From: Drosophila pseudoobscura
Taxonomy: Eukaryota > Arthropoda > Insecta > Diptera > Drosophilidae
NCBI RefSeq assembly: GCF_009870125.1
Contig: NC_046683.1
Span: 44,655,869-44,719,868, forward strand
Direction: 5' to 3'
Length of the DNA stretch: 64,000 nt
Part shown: one piece after another, positions 34,403 to 48,510 of the stretch
How the letters are laid out: every line of letters begins with the position of its first letter
How positions within the stretch are numbered: the stretch's first letter is position 1
The notes under the pieces: model-generated
Told to the model about the DNA's origin: nothing
Seen by the model: only the letters and a program-made list of their open reading frames with translations
The model's database searches: none
Program-made: the position numbers and the translations under genes

Positions 34403-36087
34403 TTTGGCGCACACCACTTGAATCCAGTCGATAGCATCGATGGCTTAGTCCGATTTTTCATCGGTATATTTTTTAAAGGAGATGGTATATTTCTAGGGTT
34501 CAGATCGTATATTTACTGTAGAAATACTGGTTTTCGCCGCGCTGTCATGGTATTTTTGTCAATTTTCATCAATCTATTAATTTAATTTTCAATGTTATAT
34601 AGAAATCCAATATATGCAAGTATTTCGAATAGACCAATCATGTATAGAATTGATTCATCAATCGTATAAAATTGAGTGGGCATGGCTAAATGTTCTATAT
34701 AAATAGTATTATTCAACGGAACAAAGAATATGAGGAATTGGACGTTTTTTTTTAATTCGCCGCAGTTCGCCGCAGTTCGCCGCAGTTCGCCGCAATTTCG
34801 CTTTAGCAACAATGAGTCTCGTTCCATACACAAATGTTGCTAAACTACCAACAACATTGCAACTGTTTTTTTGTTTAACTTTTTTGCTTAAATCTTGTTT
34901 AGTCAAAATACAGTAAAAGCAAGGACTAAAAACTGGCCAGTTAAGTAAAAAATTGATTAATTAATCGTATAAAATTATGTGGGCATAGTTAAAGGCCCGG
35001 TTGACAAAATTTAAATCTTTGGCGCTCACATTCAAAAAAGTTCGATTTGGCGCGCACCACTCGGTATATTTTTCAAATGAGACCGTATATTTCGGTGCTG
35101 TTCTGAGGGTCATACTGTAGAAACTGGTTTTCGCCGCGCTCCCATGTGGTATTTTTTAGTGCTAAATGGTATTTTTGTCAATAATTAATTTAATTTTCAA
35201 TGTTATATAAAAATCCCATAAATGCAAGTATTTCGAATAGACCAATCATGTATAGAATTGATTCATCAATCGTATAAAATTGAGTGGGCATGGCTAAATG
35301 TACTATATAAATAGTATTATTCAACGGAACAAAGAATATGAGGAATTGGTCGTTTTTTTTAATTCGCCGAAGTTCGCCGCAATTTCGCTTTAGCAACAAT
35401 GAGTCTCGTTCCATACACAATGTTGCGCATTCCATACACCTTGAAAACCGTATTTTTAGTCAAAATAAAATACACAAAGGTAATTAAAAGAAGCAGTCTT
35501 GTACGAAATGCATTTAAATATGATAAAACTAAGTGGGCAAATCTATATAGCTTGAAATATAGGCAATACCCGATTCGCCGCAGTTTAGCTTTTGCAACAA
35601 TGAGTCTCATTCCATACACAAACATGTTGCTAATTCCATGCACACATACCCTGGGGGTAATGGATGTTATAGAATTGTGAATACGTTTGTCTTCCAAGGC
35701 TCAGTAGGTATCAGGATCGAGATAAATATATGCAAGATACTAATAATACACATGTATAAGTCAAAAACATGTCAATTTGAGAAAAGGTCTTAATAAATTG
35801 CGTTTGATCTACACATAAAATTAACAAAATAGGGTGTACAAAGGCCTATACACGCATCATGTCTTTAAATACCAGCAACATTGCGACTGATTTTTTGTTG
35901 AACTATTTTGTTCAAACCTTGTTTTAGCCAAAATACAATAAAAGCAAGGACTAAAAACTAACCAATTGGGTAGAAAATTTATTCATCTTTGTTGTAAAAT
36001 TATGTGGGCACTGCTAAATATTCTATTTAGCTGGTAATATTCGACGGAATATCAAAAACGAGGAATATGCATAACAGAACTTGACTT
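34403..36087 (+). repeat. Array of about four diverged repeat units (full unit about 640 bp) upstream of alphaSnap
   Basis: Unit A (34403-35045) contains in order: TTTGGCGCACACC, a group of GGTATATTT motifs, CTGGTTTTCGCCGCGCT, CAATGTTATATA, GAATAGACCAATCATGTATA, AAAATTGAGTGGGCATGGC, a TTCGCCGCAG minisatellite, ATGAGTCTCGTTCCATACAC, and AAGCAAGGACTAAAAACT. Unit B (35046 to about 35445) repeats the first eight blocks, with most of the block from 35190 to 35400 nearly identical. Units C and D (to 36087) are more diverged and partial; D carries AAAATTATGTGGGCA and GACGGAATATCAAAAACGA before the alphaSnap promoter module. Open minus-strand frames shared by A and B follow from the duplication and show no family. 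Confidence 0.75.
34756..34794. repeat. TTCGCCGCAG minisatellite
   Basis: Four tandem decamers in unit A, against two in unit B (35362-35382) and one in unit C (about 35574). The copy number varies between array units. Confidence 0.8.
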
Positions 36088-36188
36088 TGTCAGTATTTTA
36101 CGGTATATTTTCTAAATGAGACGGTATGTTTCGGTATATTTCTGAGGGTCGGACGGTATTCTTTATCGACAAGTCCGCGGTCACACTG
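36088..36188 (+). promoter_or_regulatory. alphaSnap core promoter: motif 6 array ending in motif 1
   Basis: Successive ACGGTATATTTTC, GAGACGGTATGTTTCGG, TATATTTCTGAGGGTCGGA and CGGTATTC motifs (Ohler motif 6 type) are followed by TTATCGACAAG and motif 1, CGGTCACACTG, at 36178-36188, 144 bases before the ATG. Motif 1 is bound by M1BP and marks Drosophila housekeeping promoters. Confidence 0.8.
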
Positions 36189-36331
36189 CTGCTCGTATTG
36201 ATTTTATTAAAAGGAGATAAAAACTTTTTTAAATTTTTCCAATACGTCACTGAGCGCTAGGGTCCGGACGAGCCCCATTTAGTTGTTGCATTTAAATGCA
36301 ATTGTATAAAAAGCGAAAATAATTCCTCATA

Positions 36332-37781
36332 ATGGGTGACAACGAACAGAAGGCACTGCAGCTGATGGCTGACGCCGAGAAGAAGTTGACACAACAAAAA
36401 GGCTTTCTAGGCTCTCTTTTCGGGTAAGTAAATTGTGAAATATGACTATATGCGTGTGCCCGAATGTGGTGCTGTGTCTCCTTGCTCTATTCCAACGGTT
36501 AAATAATGCAAACCCACATCTTAAACTTACGCACATATGAATGTATGTATGTGTGTATTAATGTACATGCCATTAATTCAATATGAAAGTCCAGTAAGCT
36601 TCCCTGCTTTTGTTCTGCCTCCAGTCTCACCAGATTCCAATACCGTACAATACAATATAATATAATAGCAAGCATGTTGCACCACTTAAGTTATTAATTT
36701 GTTAACACAACGAAATTTGAAATGGTGATTCATAGTCTATTGGAAAAGAGGTCGCTTACGATCTTGCACAATTGTTCGTTTGTTATTTTTTCTCCTATAT
36801 GTAAGTCCGATTGGATATTAATGCATGTGTGTATGTATCATAAACTTGTGTGTCTTTTTTGCAGAGGCGGCTCAAACAAGGTTGAAGATGCCATCGAGTG
36901 CTATCAGCGTGCTGGCAACATGTTCAAAATGTCAAAGAACTGGACAAAAGCAGGCGAATGCTTCTGCGAGGCGGCCACTTTGCACGCACGCGCCGGGAGT
37001 CGCCATGATGCAGGCACCTGCTATGTGGATGCCTCCAACTGCTACAAAAAGGTTGATGTTGAGAACGCAGTTGCCTGTCTGATGAAGTCCATAGACATTT
37101 ACACTGACATGGGTCGATTCACGATGGCCGCCAAGCACCACCAAAGCATCGCTGAAATGTACGAGGCTGATTCCAATACTCTGGTAGGTGGCCTGCAGCG
37201 GCGATTGAGCATTGATCGTTAACCGGACACTTCTATTCCCGCACAGGCTCAATCAATTCAACACTATGAGCAGGCTGCAGACTACTTTAAGGGCGAGGAG
37301 TCTGTGAGCTCGGCCAACAAGTGCATGCTGAAGGTGGCCCAGTACGCAGCCCAGTTAGAGGACTACGAGAAAGCAATATCAATATACGAGCAGGTGGCAG
37401 CCTCGTCGCTGGAAAGCTCGCTGCTCAAGTACAGCGCCAAGGAGTACTTCTTTCGCGCGGCTCTCTGTCATTTGAGTGTCGATCTGCTGAATGCCCAGCA
37501 TGCAATCCAGAAATATGCGGAACAATATCCAGCATTCCAGGACTCGCGAGAGTTCAAGCTCATTAAGGTAAGAGATGAAATGTGGAGAACCTGCGCGTTT
37601 CTAATATGGGATTGGCTATTTTTATCCATAGATTTTGTGCGAACATCTCGAGGAACAGAACATTGAGGGCTTCACAGAGGCCGTTAAGGACTACGACAGC
37701 ATCTCGCGATTGGATCAGTGGTACACCACCATTTTACTTCGAATCAAGAAGGCTGCGGACGAGGATCCCGATTTGCGATAA
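36332..37781 (+). CDS. alphaSnap: alpha-SNAP, NSF adaptor for SNARE disassembly
   Basis: Four exons: 36332-36423, 36865-37183, 37247-37567 and 37632-37781, giving 293 residues, the family length. It starts [18 protein letters not shown]. The membrane-contacting loop [18 protein letters not shown] carries two phenylalanines and is split by intron 1. A curved solenoid of TPR-like helical hairpins follows ([35 protein letters not shown] and others). The C-terminal bundle ends DEDPDLR with the acidic-leucine end that stimulates NSF ATPase. Alpha-SNAP coats cis-SNARE bundles and recruits NSF, so it is needed for all vesicle fusion cycles. No residues appear missing. Confidence 0.97.
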
Positions 37782-40133
37782 ATTAATCAAACCCACACTA
37801 TCTGATCTGATAAATTCACATACACATTTACTAAATGCTTTATTTGTTTCGGAAATTAATCTACCTATACAATATAGCTACAAATTAATTAAACAAGTGG
37901 CAATGCTTGTGCCAGAAAAGACACACATAATCCAAAAACAAGAACTAACTTACAGTTGAATAATAAATAAAGCATCCGCCCCATAAAATGGCAGCTTTTT
38001 CAAATGGGTAAAGCTATCAGCTAAGTTCAGAATATTCCTCTTGCAACGAATACAAAAACAAGCCAAATGCCACTGTTAATATGTTTTGAAAATTGTGCAA
38101 ATTCTGTTACCCATAATCATTTTTGTTGCACATTTGTACGAATGTGAATGCACGGCCATGTGTGGCATGTAACACGGTTATTTTGTCCGGTTTTGCGTTA
38201 CATTTGATTTGTTATTTAATTTTTTTAAATTAGAAAAATGTTAAATTAGCTGATGGTTTATTTGAAAAGTGGAAGCTTCTACAATCTGAATGTTTTATTG
38301 TGTGAACATTGCAAAATAATTATATAAAATTAATGTTTTAACCGATGTTTGGAATGTTTGTTCGTTGAATCAAATTAGAACTCCTCCCCATTGATAATGC
38401 ACAGAGAAAAGTAAAAGAGAGTTTTAGAATGCGCAACCTACCAACCCAACTATATATGTATGTCCATAAATATATATGTATCGAAAACTATCCCCCTATA
38501 AATAATATTCAAACGAGAGTTATGAAATCTTATAAATACTTGAGGGTCACATTTATTGAAAATTCCATCTCGCAAAAGTTTTGAAATGTTTAGTAGATTA
38601 TATGGTAACTCCTATAAACGTGTATGAGAAATATTCAAATCCAATAAACAGAATAAAAAATAAAATTAAATATACTAAACGGGGCAGAGAATTGTACGCC
38701 CTTGCGGTCGAAAAGCCAATTATTAAATGGATATTCCACATAAATATATACATAAACCGATATCTAATTAAAATCACTGCAAGGGTATAAGCAATGCAAT
38801 TACGCATTCATTACCATAGACACATATTTCAAATTTAACTATTTTAATAAAGTTACTTGCTTGGATTAATCCCGCTATCCCAGTCCTCGTATCCAAATTA
38901 ATCAGAGTGCTTCCCTATCATGACAACAGAACACAGATACTCGTATATGTATTTCATTTGAATTTTGTATAAAAAGCATTGGTAAGCATATGGACCAGAA
39001 ATATAATTCTGAATAGATTATCCAGATTGGAAACGACCCAAACGTCAGCAAGTTTCCACTTCAGATCGATTGGGTTTCTCCAAACGAGTGAGGAGAACGC
39101 AAATTATAAAAACATGATCAAGTCGGACAGAGCGAGCGGAGCGTCACAGCCACAGAAAAGAAAGTCTAGCTTCTATGGGGTACGGTACCCTTGCTGATAT
39201 ATGTATGTACATGTAGGTCCTACATATACTAGCAATATGAAAAAGTGAACTTCTGGGCCAAAAGTCAAAGCTCTTATAATCTGCATGTTATAGAATGAAC
39301 TTGATTTGCGTGGGAACCTCCCAGAGTGCTTACTGTCACTCTCTGCCAGTCTCCCAGTTCAAGATCGACTCTGTCTCTGTCACTGCCATCGATCCTGAAC
39401 CAGAACATATAAGGCTCTCCTTCATGAACGCTCACGAACATCAGGTGAACTTGCGAGCACCAGGCCAGGCGTAAACAGAGCGACTGGAGCCAGTCGCGTC
39501 ATACAAATCCGAGCAGCTCTCGATTGTTGCTCCCAGCTCTCGGCTCTCACAGAGCTCAGAGCTCAGTGCCGACGACCGTCATATCAGTGGCGTGGAATGA
39601 TGCCTCAGTTATTCTGCCGTGGTCCGTGTGTTAGGTACAGTTTAATTGTTTAATCCGCTCAGCCGTTTGGCGGAGATTCATTGACATCTTGAGGCCTAGT
39701 GCCTACTTACCCACCCATTGGTTCCTCCCGTGGTCCAGAAAGGAAAATAATTATATAGCATTGACACGCATTATATAAACCCCGTTTCGAATATATATAA
39801 ATATATATATATAAATATTCGAGAAGATCACCTACGTATGTACATCGCTGTGTGTGTACGTGTGTGCGTGTAAGACTCATTGCATTCCGGTTTTGGATTA
39901 ATATCCAAACAGCAAAAGTGCCATATACATATGTACATATATACTCGTACTCGTATAAACGTCGCTACGTCAGTGCCAATCCCACAGAAAAAACCCCGAA
40001 ATACATCAGTAAATAAAAATTAAATAATTGAAACATACTACGCACATGTGTATGTACGAATGAACAATTATTATACATAACATCAGTTCCGTTCCACTGT
40101 TTTGATAGCCGAAACTCAAAACGAACTTGCAAA
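37782..40133. other. alphaSnap 3' UTR and serpin 5' region
   Basis: The alphaSnap polyadenylation signal AATAAATAAA lies near 37962. The stretch 38.69-38.79 kb has ACGCCCTTGCGG and GCAAGGGTATAAGC repeat-like ends, and 39.10-39.19 kb holds another repeat-like block. The serpin promoter and leader occupy about 39.4-40.13 kb, with TATA and ATATAT microsatellites at 39.79 kb. Confidence 0.4.
39408..39445 (+). promoter_or_regulatory. Possible TATA/initiator promoter of the serpin
   Basis: CATATAAGG is followed about 32 bases later by ACATCAGG, an initiator-like sequence. A TATA-type promoter would fit a regulated immune-linked serpin, unlike the motif 1/6 promoters around it. An alternative start in the TCAGT-rich stretch near 39.56-39.59 kb cannot be excluded. 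Confidence 0.35.
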
Positions 40134-42436
40134 ATGCTTGCATTAACAGGTAACAATCAATCGACAATGGGGGATATTCCCATTTTGTGGACACTCGTGC
40201 ACCCAGTCATCAAATCTTTGCATTAGCTTAAGCACACACATCTGTATGTACATACATATGTAGCATCATCCCCGTACTTACTCGTACATACATACATATA
40301 TGTCTGTGGAAGGAAGGTCGCCCTCAGATCATCTTTATCAGCAGAATAACACACACATTGTATTATCGTAGTATGGAAGTTTTGAAATGAAATTCACAAT
40401 TAAGAAAATATGTTCCAATATCCGGAAGTACATATTTACTCACATTTTTATATACATATGTACATATAAAGGCTTGACGCATTGCGGAATCTGGGCCTTT
40501 CTGATTGATCTGATATCTTCTAAGATACATACCTACATATACCTATACCTGTACCTATCGCTATATACATACATATATTTAGCCTGGCAGTTCTTTGAAC
40601 TAAGACAAGTCTGACGGCGGGGGAAAATGCATTTTCGTAATTAAGATGTAGAATAGAGTGAGAGATGAATCATTGTAGAAATCCGGACTGAAAGTGTTCA
40701 TGGAATGTGGACAGACTTTTATGTACCAATAAATTCTACTATCTATTCAGCTGATTTTTTTTTAGCAAAGTTCTTCGTACGTACATATGTATGTATGTAT
40801 ATCCTAGATATAGGGGCTTATGTAGAGTCAGAATTTACCCCACAAATCACTGTTTCATTTAATGGCAAAGCTTAAGACCGATTCCAAACATTTTTCACAT
40901 TTCAGGTCGTTTATTAGGATGGTTCCACTTACTTGTGGTGTTTGCTGGCATATGCCTGGCAGGTGCGCAGCAGCAATATCCCCAACTGTCTGTTGGGACT
41001 CCCCTGGAGGCGTTGACCGCACCGACAGCTTTTGAGCGGCAAACCACCCATATCCAGTCGCTGCAGACCAACTTTGATACGGATTTGCTTCGCAATATTT
41101 CCCTGGGAGCACAGGAGTTTGGGCTTGATCTGCTGCAGCGCATATCTGTAGAGGTGCATAAATCCAACAGGGACTTTATGATATCACCCTTTTCCGTGTG
41201 GTCGTTGCTCGTCCTGCTGTACGAGGGCGCCAGCGGGGCCACCTACGAACAGCTGCGTCGAGCCCTGCGCATCAATGTTGAGGATGAGAAGCTACGCGCT
41301 GTCTATCAAGTGTGGAGCACCTACCTGAAGTATGTAACTGCCACTGATTGCATTCCTTTTACCCTTGGCTTACTAGTTTGTCTGGCTTTTCTATGGCAGC
41401 ACCAAAACGGCCACCATAGAAGTGGCCTCGCTCCAGGCCGTTTACACCGACAAGGCTTTGCCCGTGAAGAGCGCCTACCGGGATGTGGTGAAGAACTACA
41501 ACGTTCAGCCGGTGGAGGTGGACTTTTATAGTCCCAATACTGTGCACCAGATCAACGAGGCCTCGAACCGCACAACGCGCGGTCTCATTCCGTACACGGT
41601 GCTGCCCCAGGATATCTACGGAGCCAAGATGTTCCTGCTCTCTTCGCTGTTCTTTAAGGGCCAGTGGAAGGTGGGTTTTCTGTGCAGCGCTGTTTTCAAT
41701 ATAGTTAGGTATAATGCTTCCTCCAATTGCAGTTCCCTTTCAATCAGTCAGCGACTCGTATGGAGCCGTTCTACAACGAAAACGACGAGGTAATCACCAA
41801 CATACCCATGATGGTGCAGGAGGCGAACTTCTCATATGCCACAAATATCCAGGGCCTAGACGGCTACGTATTGGAACTGCCGTATGGCGCACAGGACAGG
41901 CTCTCAATGATAGTTATACTGCCGAAGCGCGGCTTCAAGCTAAACGACGTGGCCAACAACCTGAAGGCTTTGGGTCTGTCCCCCATCTTGCAGCGTCTGG
42001 CCGACTTTAAGCGGACATCCTCGGAGGACAACCAGGTGGAGGTGCTAATGCCTAAGTTCACAACCACGACGGACTTTACCCTAAAGGGAGTCCTGGGGCA
42101 GGTAGGACATTCTCAGACATTCCATTCCACAGTCAACCTACAGTCAATTCTGTGATGTTCCTTTCACAGATGGGCATACGCGATCTTTTCGATGAGAATA
42201 ACGCGAACCTTAGCCGGATGTCGTCTGGACTATTTGCTAAAATCTGCATTCACTCCACCAAAATCATTGTGGACGAGCAGGGCACAACCGCCGGGGCCGT
42301 GACTGCCGCTGTGCTCGCCAACAAGGCGACGCCGCCAAAGTTCCAGCTGAACAAGCCATTCCAATACATGATCGTGGAGAAAGCCACCAATCTAATGCTC
42401 TTTGCCGGCCAAGTGCGCAACCCGAAGGCGGTTTAG
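40134..42436 (+). CDS. Spn77Ba: Secreted inhibitory serpin, Spn77Ba-like
   Basis: Five exons: 40134-40149, 40906-41329, 41400-41670, 41733-42101 and 42170-42436, giving 448 residues. A 16-base first exon joins the signal peptide: [18 protein letters not shown] then AGICLAGA. The serpin core includes [38 protein letters not shown] and [13 protein letters not shown]. The reactive loop begins [19 protein letters not shown], an intact small-residue hinge expected of an inhibitor; counting from the hinge Glu as P17 places Lys at P1, so a trypsin-like target is inferred. It ends [12 protein letters not shown]. melanogaster Spn77Ba restrains the melanization protease cascade in the tracheae. Its stop is only 80 bases from the stop of the convergent Rbbp5. 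Confidence 0.9.
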
Positions 42437-42516
42437 ACTTAAGCGAGACTTTATTGACATCGTACAGAAACAGAAACAGAAATACTACGTTAAGGCAATC
42501 GCAGCCTTCGGGCAGA

Positions 42517-44368
42517 CTATTTTTTGGTGCGGCCGGTGGCTTTTTTCCCCCCCACGGGTTGCTGTTTGTCTTTGCTGGCTTTGCTCGAGATGAGAGGATG
42601 AGTTTCTGAAAGCGATTGGATACGATTGGATAGTGGATTGACGTTGGCGTTCGGTTGGGAAGGTGCTTACCGTCGGTGGGGGCATCGGGCAGGCTGACAT
42701 CATAGTGCTGCACGCGGCGACGCTTGGAGGCCATTATGTCGTCATCGTAGTCATGTGGGTCGTTGCTGAGTAACACGGTACTTGCCTCGAGACCGTCCTG
42801 TGCTGCCCAGCCATCCTCGGGATCCTCCACCTCTGGTGCCATGGGCAAAAATTGCAGGGCATTTTCGTCCTCCCCCTCCTCATCGGAGGAACAGAATGCT
42901 GCCACTGGTTCCACCTTTTGCACATCTACTTCAATCTCTTCATCCTGCTGGGCGTCTGCATTAAGGTCCACCGACTTGTCCTCATCGGCAATGTCAAACT
43001 CGGATTCTCTCTCCTCGTACTCCACATTCTCATCCAATTCTTTAAAGTCGGGGGCAAACGCCGACCAGTTTTCAACCTGGTTTTGTGCCCAGATCGAAAC
43101 GAGTCCCGAGCTGATGCTGGCTATAATGGGTCGCACCGGATGCCACACCACGTCGAGCAGCAGTTCACCCTTTGTTCCATGGAGGATCTTCACGAGATTG
43201 CCAATCGACTTCTCCCATATGTACAGTGCATGCTGGCGTGCACTGCCCGCGCATATATATTCCCCGTCGCCAGAGAAACAGCACTTCTTCCAGGTAGTTC
43301 TGCATAGATAACGCTGTAGATTGTAGACTGAAACATTCACAGTCGAGGCAAGAACTCACTTGTTGACCAGATCCTGCAGCTTTTGTATTGGCTCTGGTTC
43401 GCCGTCCCTGCCCAGTGCAATGATTTCCTTAGAGTCGTACACGCGTATCACTCGATCCGACGTGTTGATGAGGAATGCGCTAAAATAGATTTAAGCGGTA
43501 CAAATCTAGGTACTATATTGTCTTTTTTTAGTCACTTACTCGCCCCGACGGGCAAATTCAATGCTCTTGACGGCTGTCGCACTCGAGGTGCCCACAATAA
43601 TGCGAAAGCTGGCCACCACTTCAAACGTCTCCACGTCCAAGACGAGTATTTTTCCCTTGGCATTTCCCGTGTATATGTGCTTTCCACGACGATCGAACGA
43701 CGCCACAATATTCAGATCGCCCTGCCAAAGAAAGGTTGGTCATTCTCATTTTCTGTCCGTCTTCTTTTGGGAAATTTGCAAACCAACATCAGAGTCCAGG
43801 GGCAGGCGGCGGTGTGATCCTCCGATTTCAACGAGAACGGCGGCATATCGCATGGGACACACCAGCAGTCGATTGTCGTTCCGGGGATCAAACTGCACCT
43901 TCAGGACGGGGGAGGGAAAACGGTACTTGTGCTCCAGTTCGCCCGTCAGAACGTCCCAGATGCACACATTATTATCTGTGGACGCCGATAGCAACTGAAA
44001 GTGGAGGGGGGAAAGAAGAAATATTAGAGAAACATAAGGATCAAAACGAGTGCCGGTAAGTCCACTCACCTTGTGCCCATTCCTGGTCCAGCTCAGACTG
44101 CACACGGGATGCACGTGGGCGGAAATGATTTTGGCGATGCCCCGCGTCAGAAAGTCCCATATAACTATTCGGCCATCGTTGCATCCCACGGCCAGGAGCG
44201 TTCCGTATTTGTTGAAAGCGCATGTGACTGCCAGGGAAATGCAGTCTAGGGAACCATCAAACTCCTCCGGATAGTTTTGTCCAAATGACTCTAATGGATA
44301 CAAGATGGTCGGTTTATTAAGTTACCTATATTAAATACAGGCTTCGTACCCAACAATTCCAAATTCAT
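42517..44368 (-). CDS. Rbbp5: Rbbp5, WD-repeat subunit of COMPASS H3K4 methyltransferases
   Basis: Seven minus-strand exons: 44350-44368, 44070-44290, 43788-43994, 43540-43721, 43360-43479, 42671-43299 and 42517-42605, giving 488 residues. The start MNLELLESFGQNYPEEFDG is followed by WD40 blades (AVGCNDGRIVIWDFLTRG, LLSASTDNNVCIWDVLTGE, GNAKGKILVLDVETFEVV, CAGSARQHALYIWEKSIG, ASISSGLVSIWAQNQVENWS). Then comes the acidic hinge that contacts the catalytic SET subunit and Ash2 (EYEERESEFDIADEDKS). The C-terminal part is acidic, ending in a basic tail (KKATGRTKK). Rbbp5 with Wds, Ash2 and Dpy-30 forms the core that activates Set1, Trr and Trx. The first exon is only 19 bases. Confidence 0.97.
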
Positions 44369-44380
44369 TTTGTTTATAGA

Positions 44381-44610
44381 AGTGTGACCATCGATGGTCT
44401 GAACTCAGCCATCGATACTATCGATTGGTGTGCGCGCCAAGGAGAAATTTTTTGATAGTGAATGAGTGACAAGGATATGGAAATTAAATATATTGATGAA
44501 ACTGATAAAATACTCCATTATATACCAATATACCGTAATTATACCTTCAACTCAATTTCGACCTCAAAATAAACACAAAAATATATTATTAAATGGTCAC
44601 CCTGGCTTAT
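44381..44610 (-). promoter_or_regulatory. Rbbp5 promoter module: motif 1, DRE cores and motif 6
   Basis: Read on the minus strand: AGCCAGGGTGACC, a GTCGAAATTGAGTTGAAGG block, ACGGTATATTGG, TTGGCGCGCACACCA, ATCGATAGTATCGATGGCT, and motif 1 ATGGTCACACT at 44381-44391, only 13 bases before the ATG. The same blocks occur near 34.33-34.45 kb, 54.69-54.77 kb and 59.93-60.01 kb. Confidence 0.75.
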
Positions 44611-45948
44611 AAGGTAGCTACTGCCATTCACACTCACACGTGTTTGCTGATCGATATGTCGTTGAATATTCATTCTCCAAAAAATAACGTTCAGTTTAGG
44701 AATGCTTACACATATTAGTATGCGACATTGTTTCGGGGATTTATTACACTGCATTAAAAAGTTTGGTATGTATGCATGTATCAATTTTTCATTTATTTCC
44801 AGTCCGTGTCGTACACCATTGTATTTTCTTATGGAGTAGTATATTTGAAAAGCGATACGCGATATTTATTGTTTTTTCGTATTTTATAAATTCAAATAAA
44901 TTCCTCAAATTTTGTTCAAATAAAAATCGTGTTTTCTTTGTGCTAGAACTAATATATTTGCGAAATTGCGGCGTAACATATTAATTTATTTCCGGTTCTA
45001 GCGCGTTAGGATGTTCCGCTGCAGCGTTTTTTTACGTTTCTTTTGGTCACACTGATCCAGATCCGAGTGGTTTTTTTTGTGTGCACGTTGTATGTGGAAA
45101 ATTATGAAATTAATTATATTTATAAGTGGATTATGTGGATAGTGCGCAGAGACTATACCTACGAAAATCGAGTAGAGATTTCATCAAGTTTTCAATCGTC
45201 AGAGAGGCAATTCGAGGACAAAAATCATTTGCACGCGATTGTGTCAACGTCACCTTTGGAGCAGAGCAGCCTCAGCCTCTCTCTGCCACTCTCTCGCGCT
45301 CTCTTTCTCTCCCCGTCTCACTGCTAAATTTTGCGTATGGGCGCTAATTCTCCTGAAAGCTTAAGTGGAGTGAAAAAATATACTCGAATTGTGTTCAACT
45401 CGAGACTGAATTCAGTTTTTTGTTCACAGGAAAAGTTGTCATCCTAAATTTGTGCCTGTCCTCTCTCCTTTTTGGATGTGTATTTACTGATGCTAGATTT
45501 CCAAAAATTGGAACAAAAAATTCATTGTATTCCTAATTATTTCGCTCGTTTCGTGAGTCTGTGACAACGAATGCGCTCAATTTCATGTGCTTTTTCTCTC
45601 CCCCTGCTTTCTTACATTATTTACAATTGTATGTGTGGGTGTATGTTTGTGTGCTCATGTGAATATTTAAATATGTGTGTAATTTGTGTATATAACCGTT
45701 TACAGGGTATACATCGCGGCAGCCACGTTGAAAGGAAGAACGTGAATGTCAATACAACGAACACACAGAGGGAACGGTGAAGATAAAAACTAGCGGCGCA
45801 GAAGAATCGAGGAAGGAACAGGCTGCTTAACCCTCCCCCCACAGCCACCAGCCACGAGCCACCGTCACACAGCAACCACAAAAAACCACTCGTAATTCTA
45901 TTGGCAACGACTTCGAAGGGGAACAGGAGATAACAATTCACAAGCAAT
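44611..45948. other. eRF1 promoter and 5' leader
   Basis: Motif 1, TGGTCACACTG, lies at 45044-45054. The 900-base leader region has pyrimidine/AG sites near 45.43 kb and 45.70 kb that could be leader-intron acceptors, and a TCTCTC-rich stretch near 45.28-45.32 kb. No coding exon is seen. Confidence 0.5.
45044..45054 (+). promoter_or_regulatory. Motif 1 of the eRF1 promoter
   Basis: TGGTCACACTG on the plus strand matches the Drosophila motif 1 consensus. It faces away from the Rbbp5 motif 1 at 44381, giving a divergent housekeeping promoter pair about 660 bases apart. Confidence 0.7.

Positions 45949-48510
<2,562 letters not shown>

Noticed and set aside
34582-35435. Two near-identical minus-strand frames (about 80 codons) in units A and B of the array
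   Set aside because: Their similarity follows from the DNA duplication. They contain the minisatellite, lack homologues I know, and are not preserved in units C and D.
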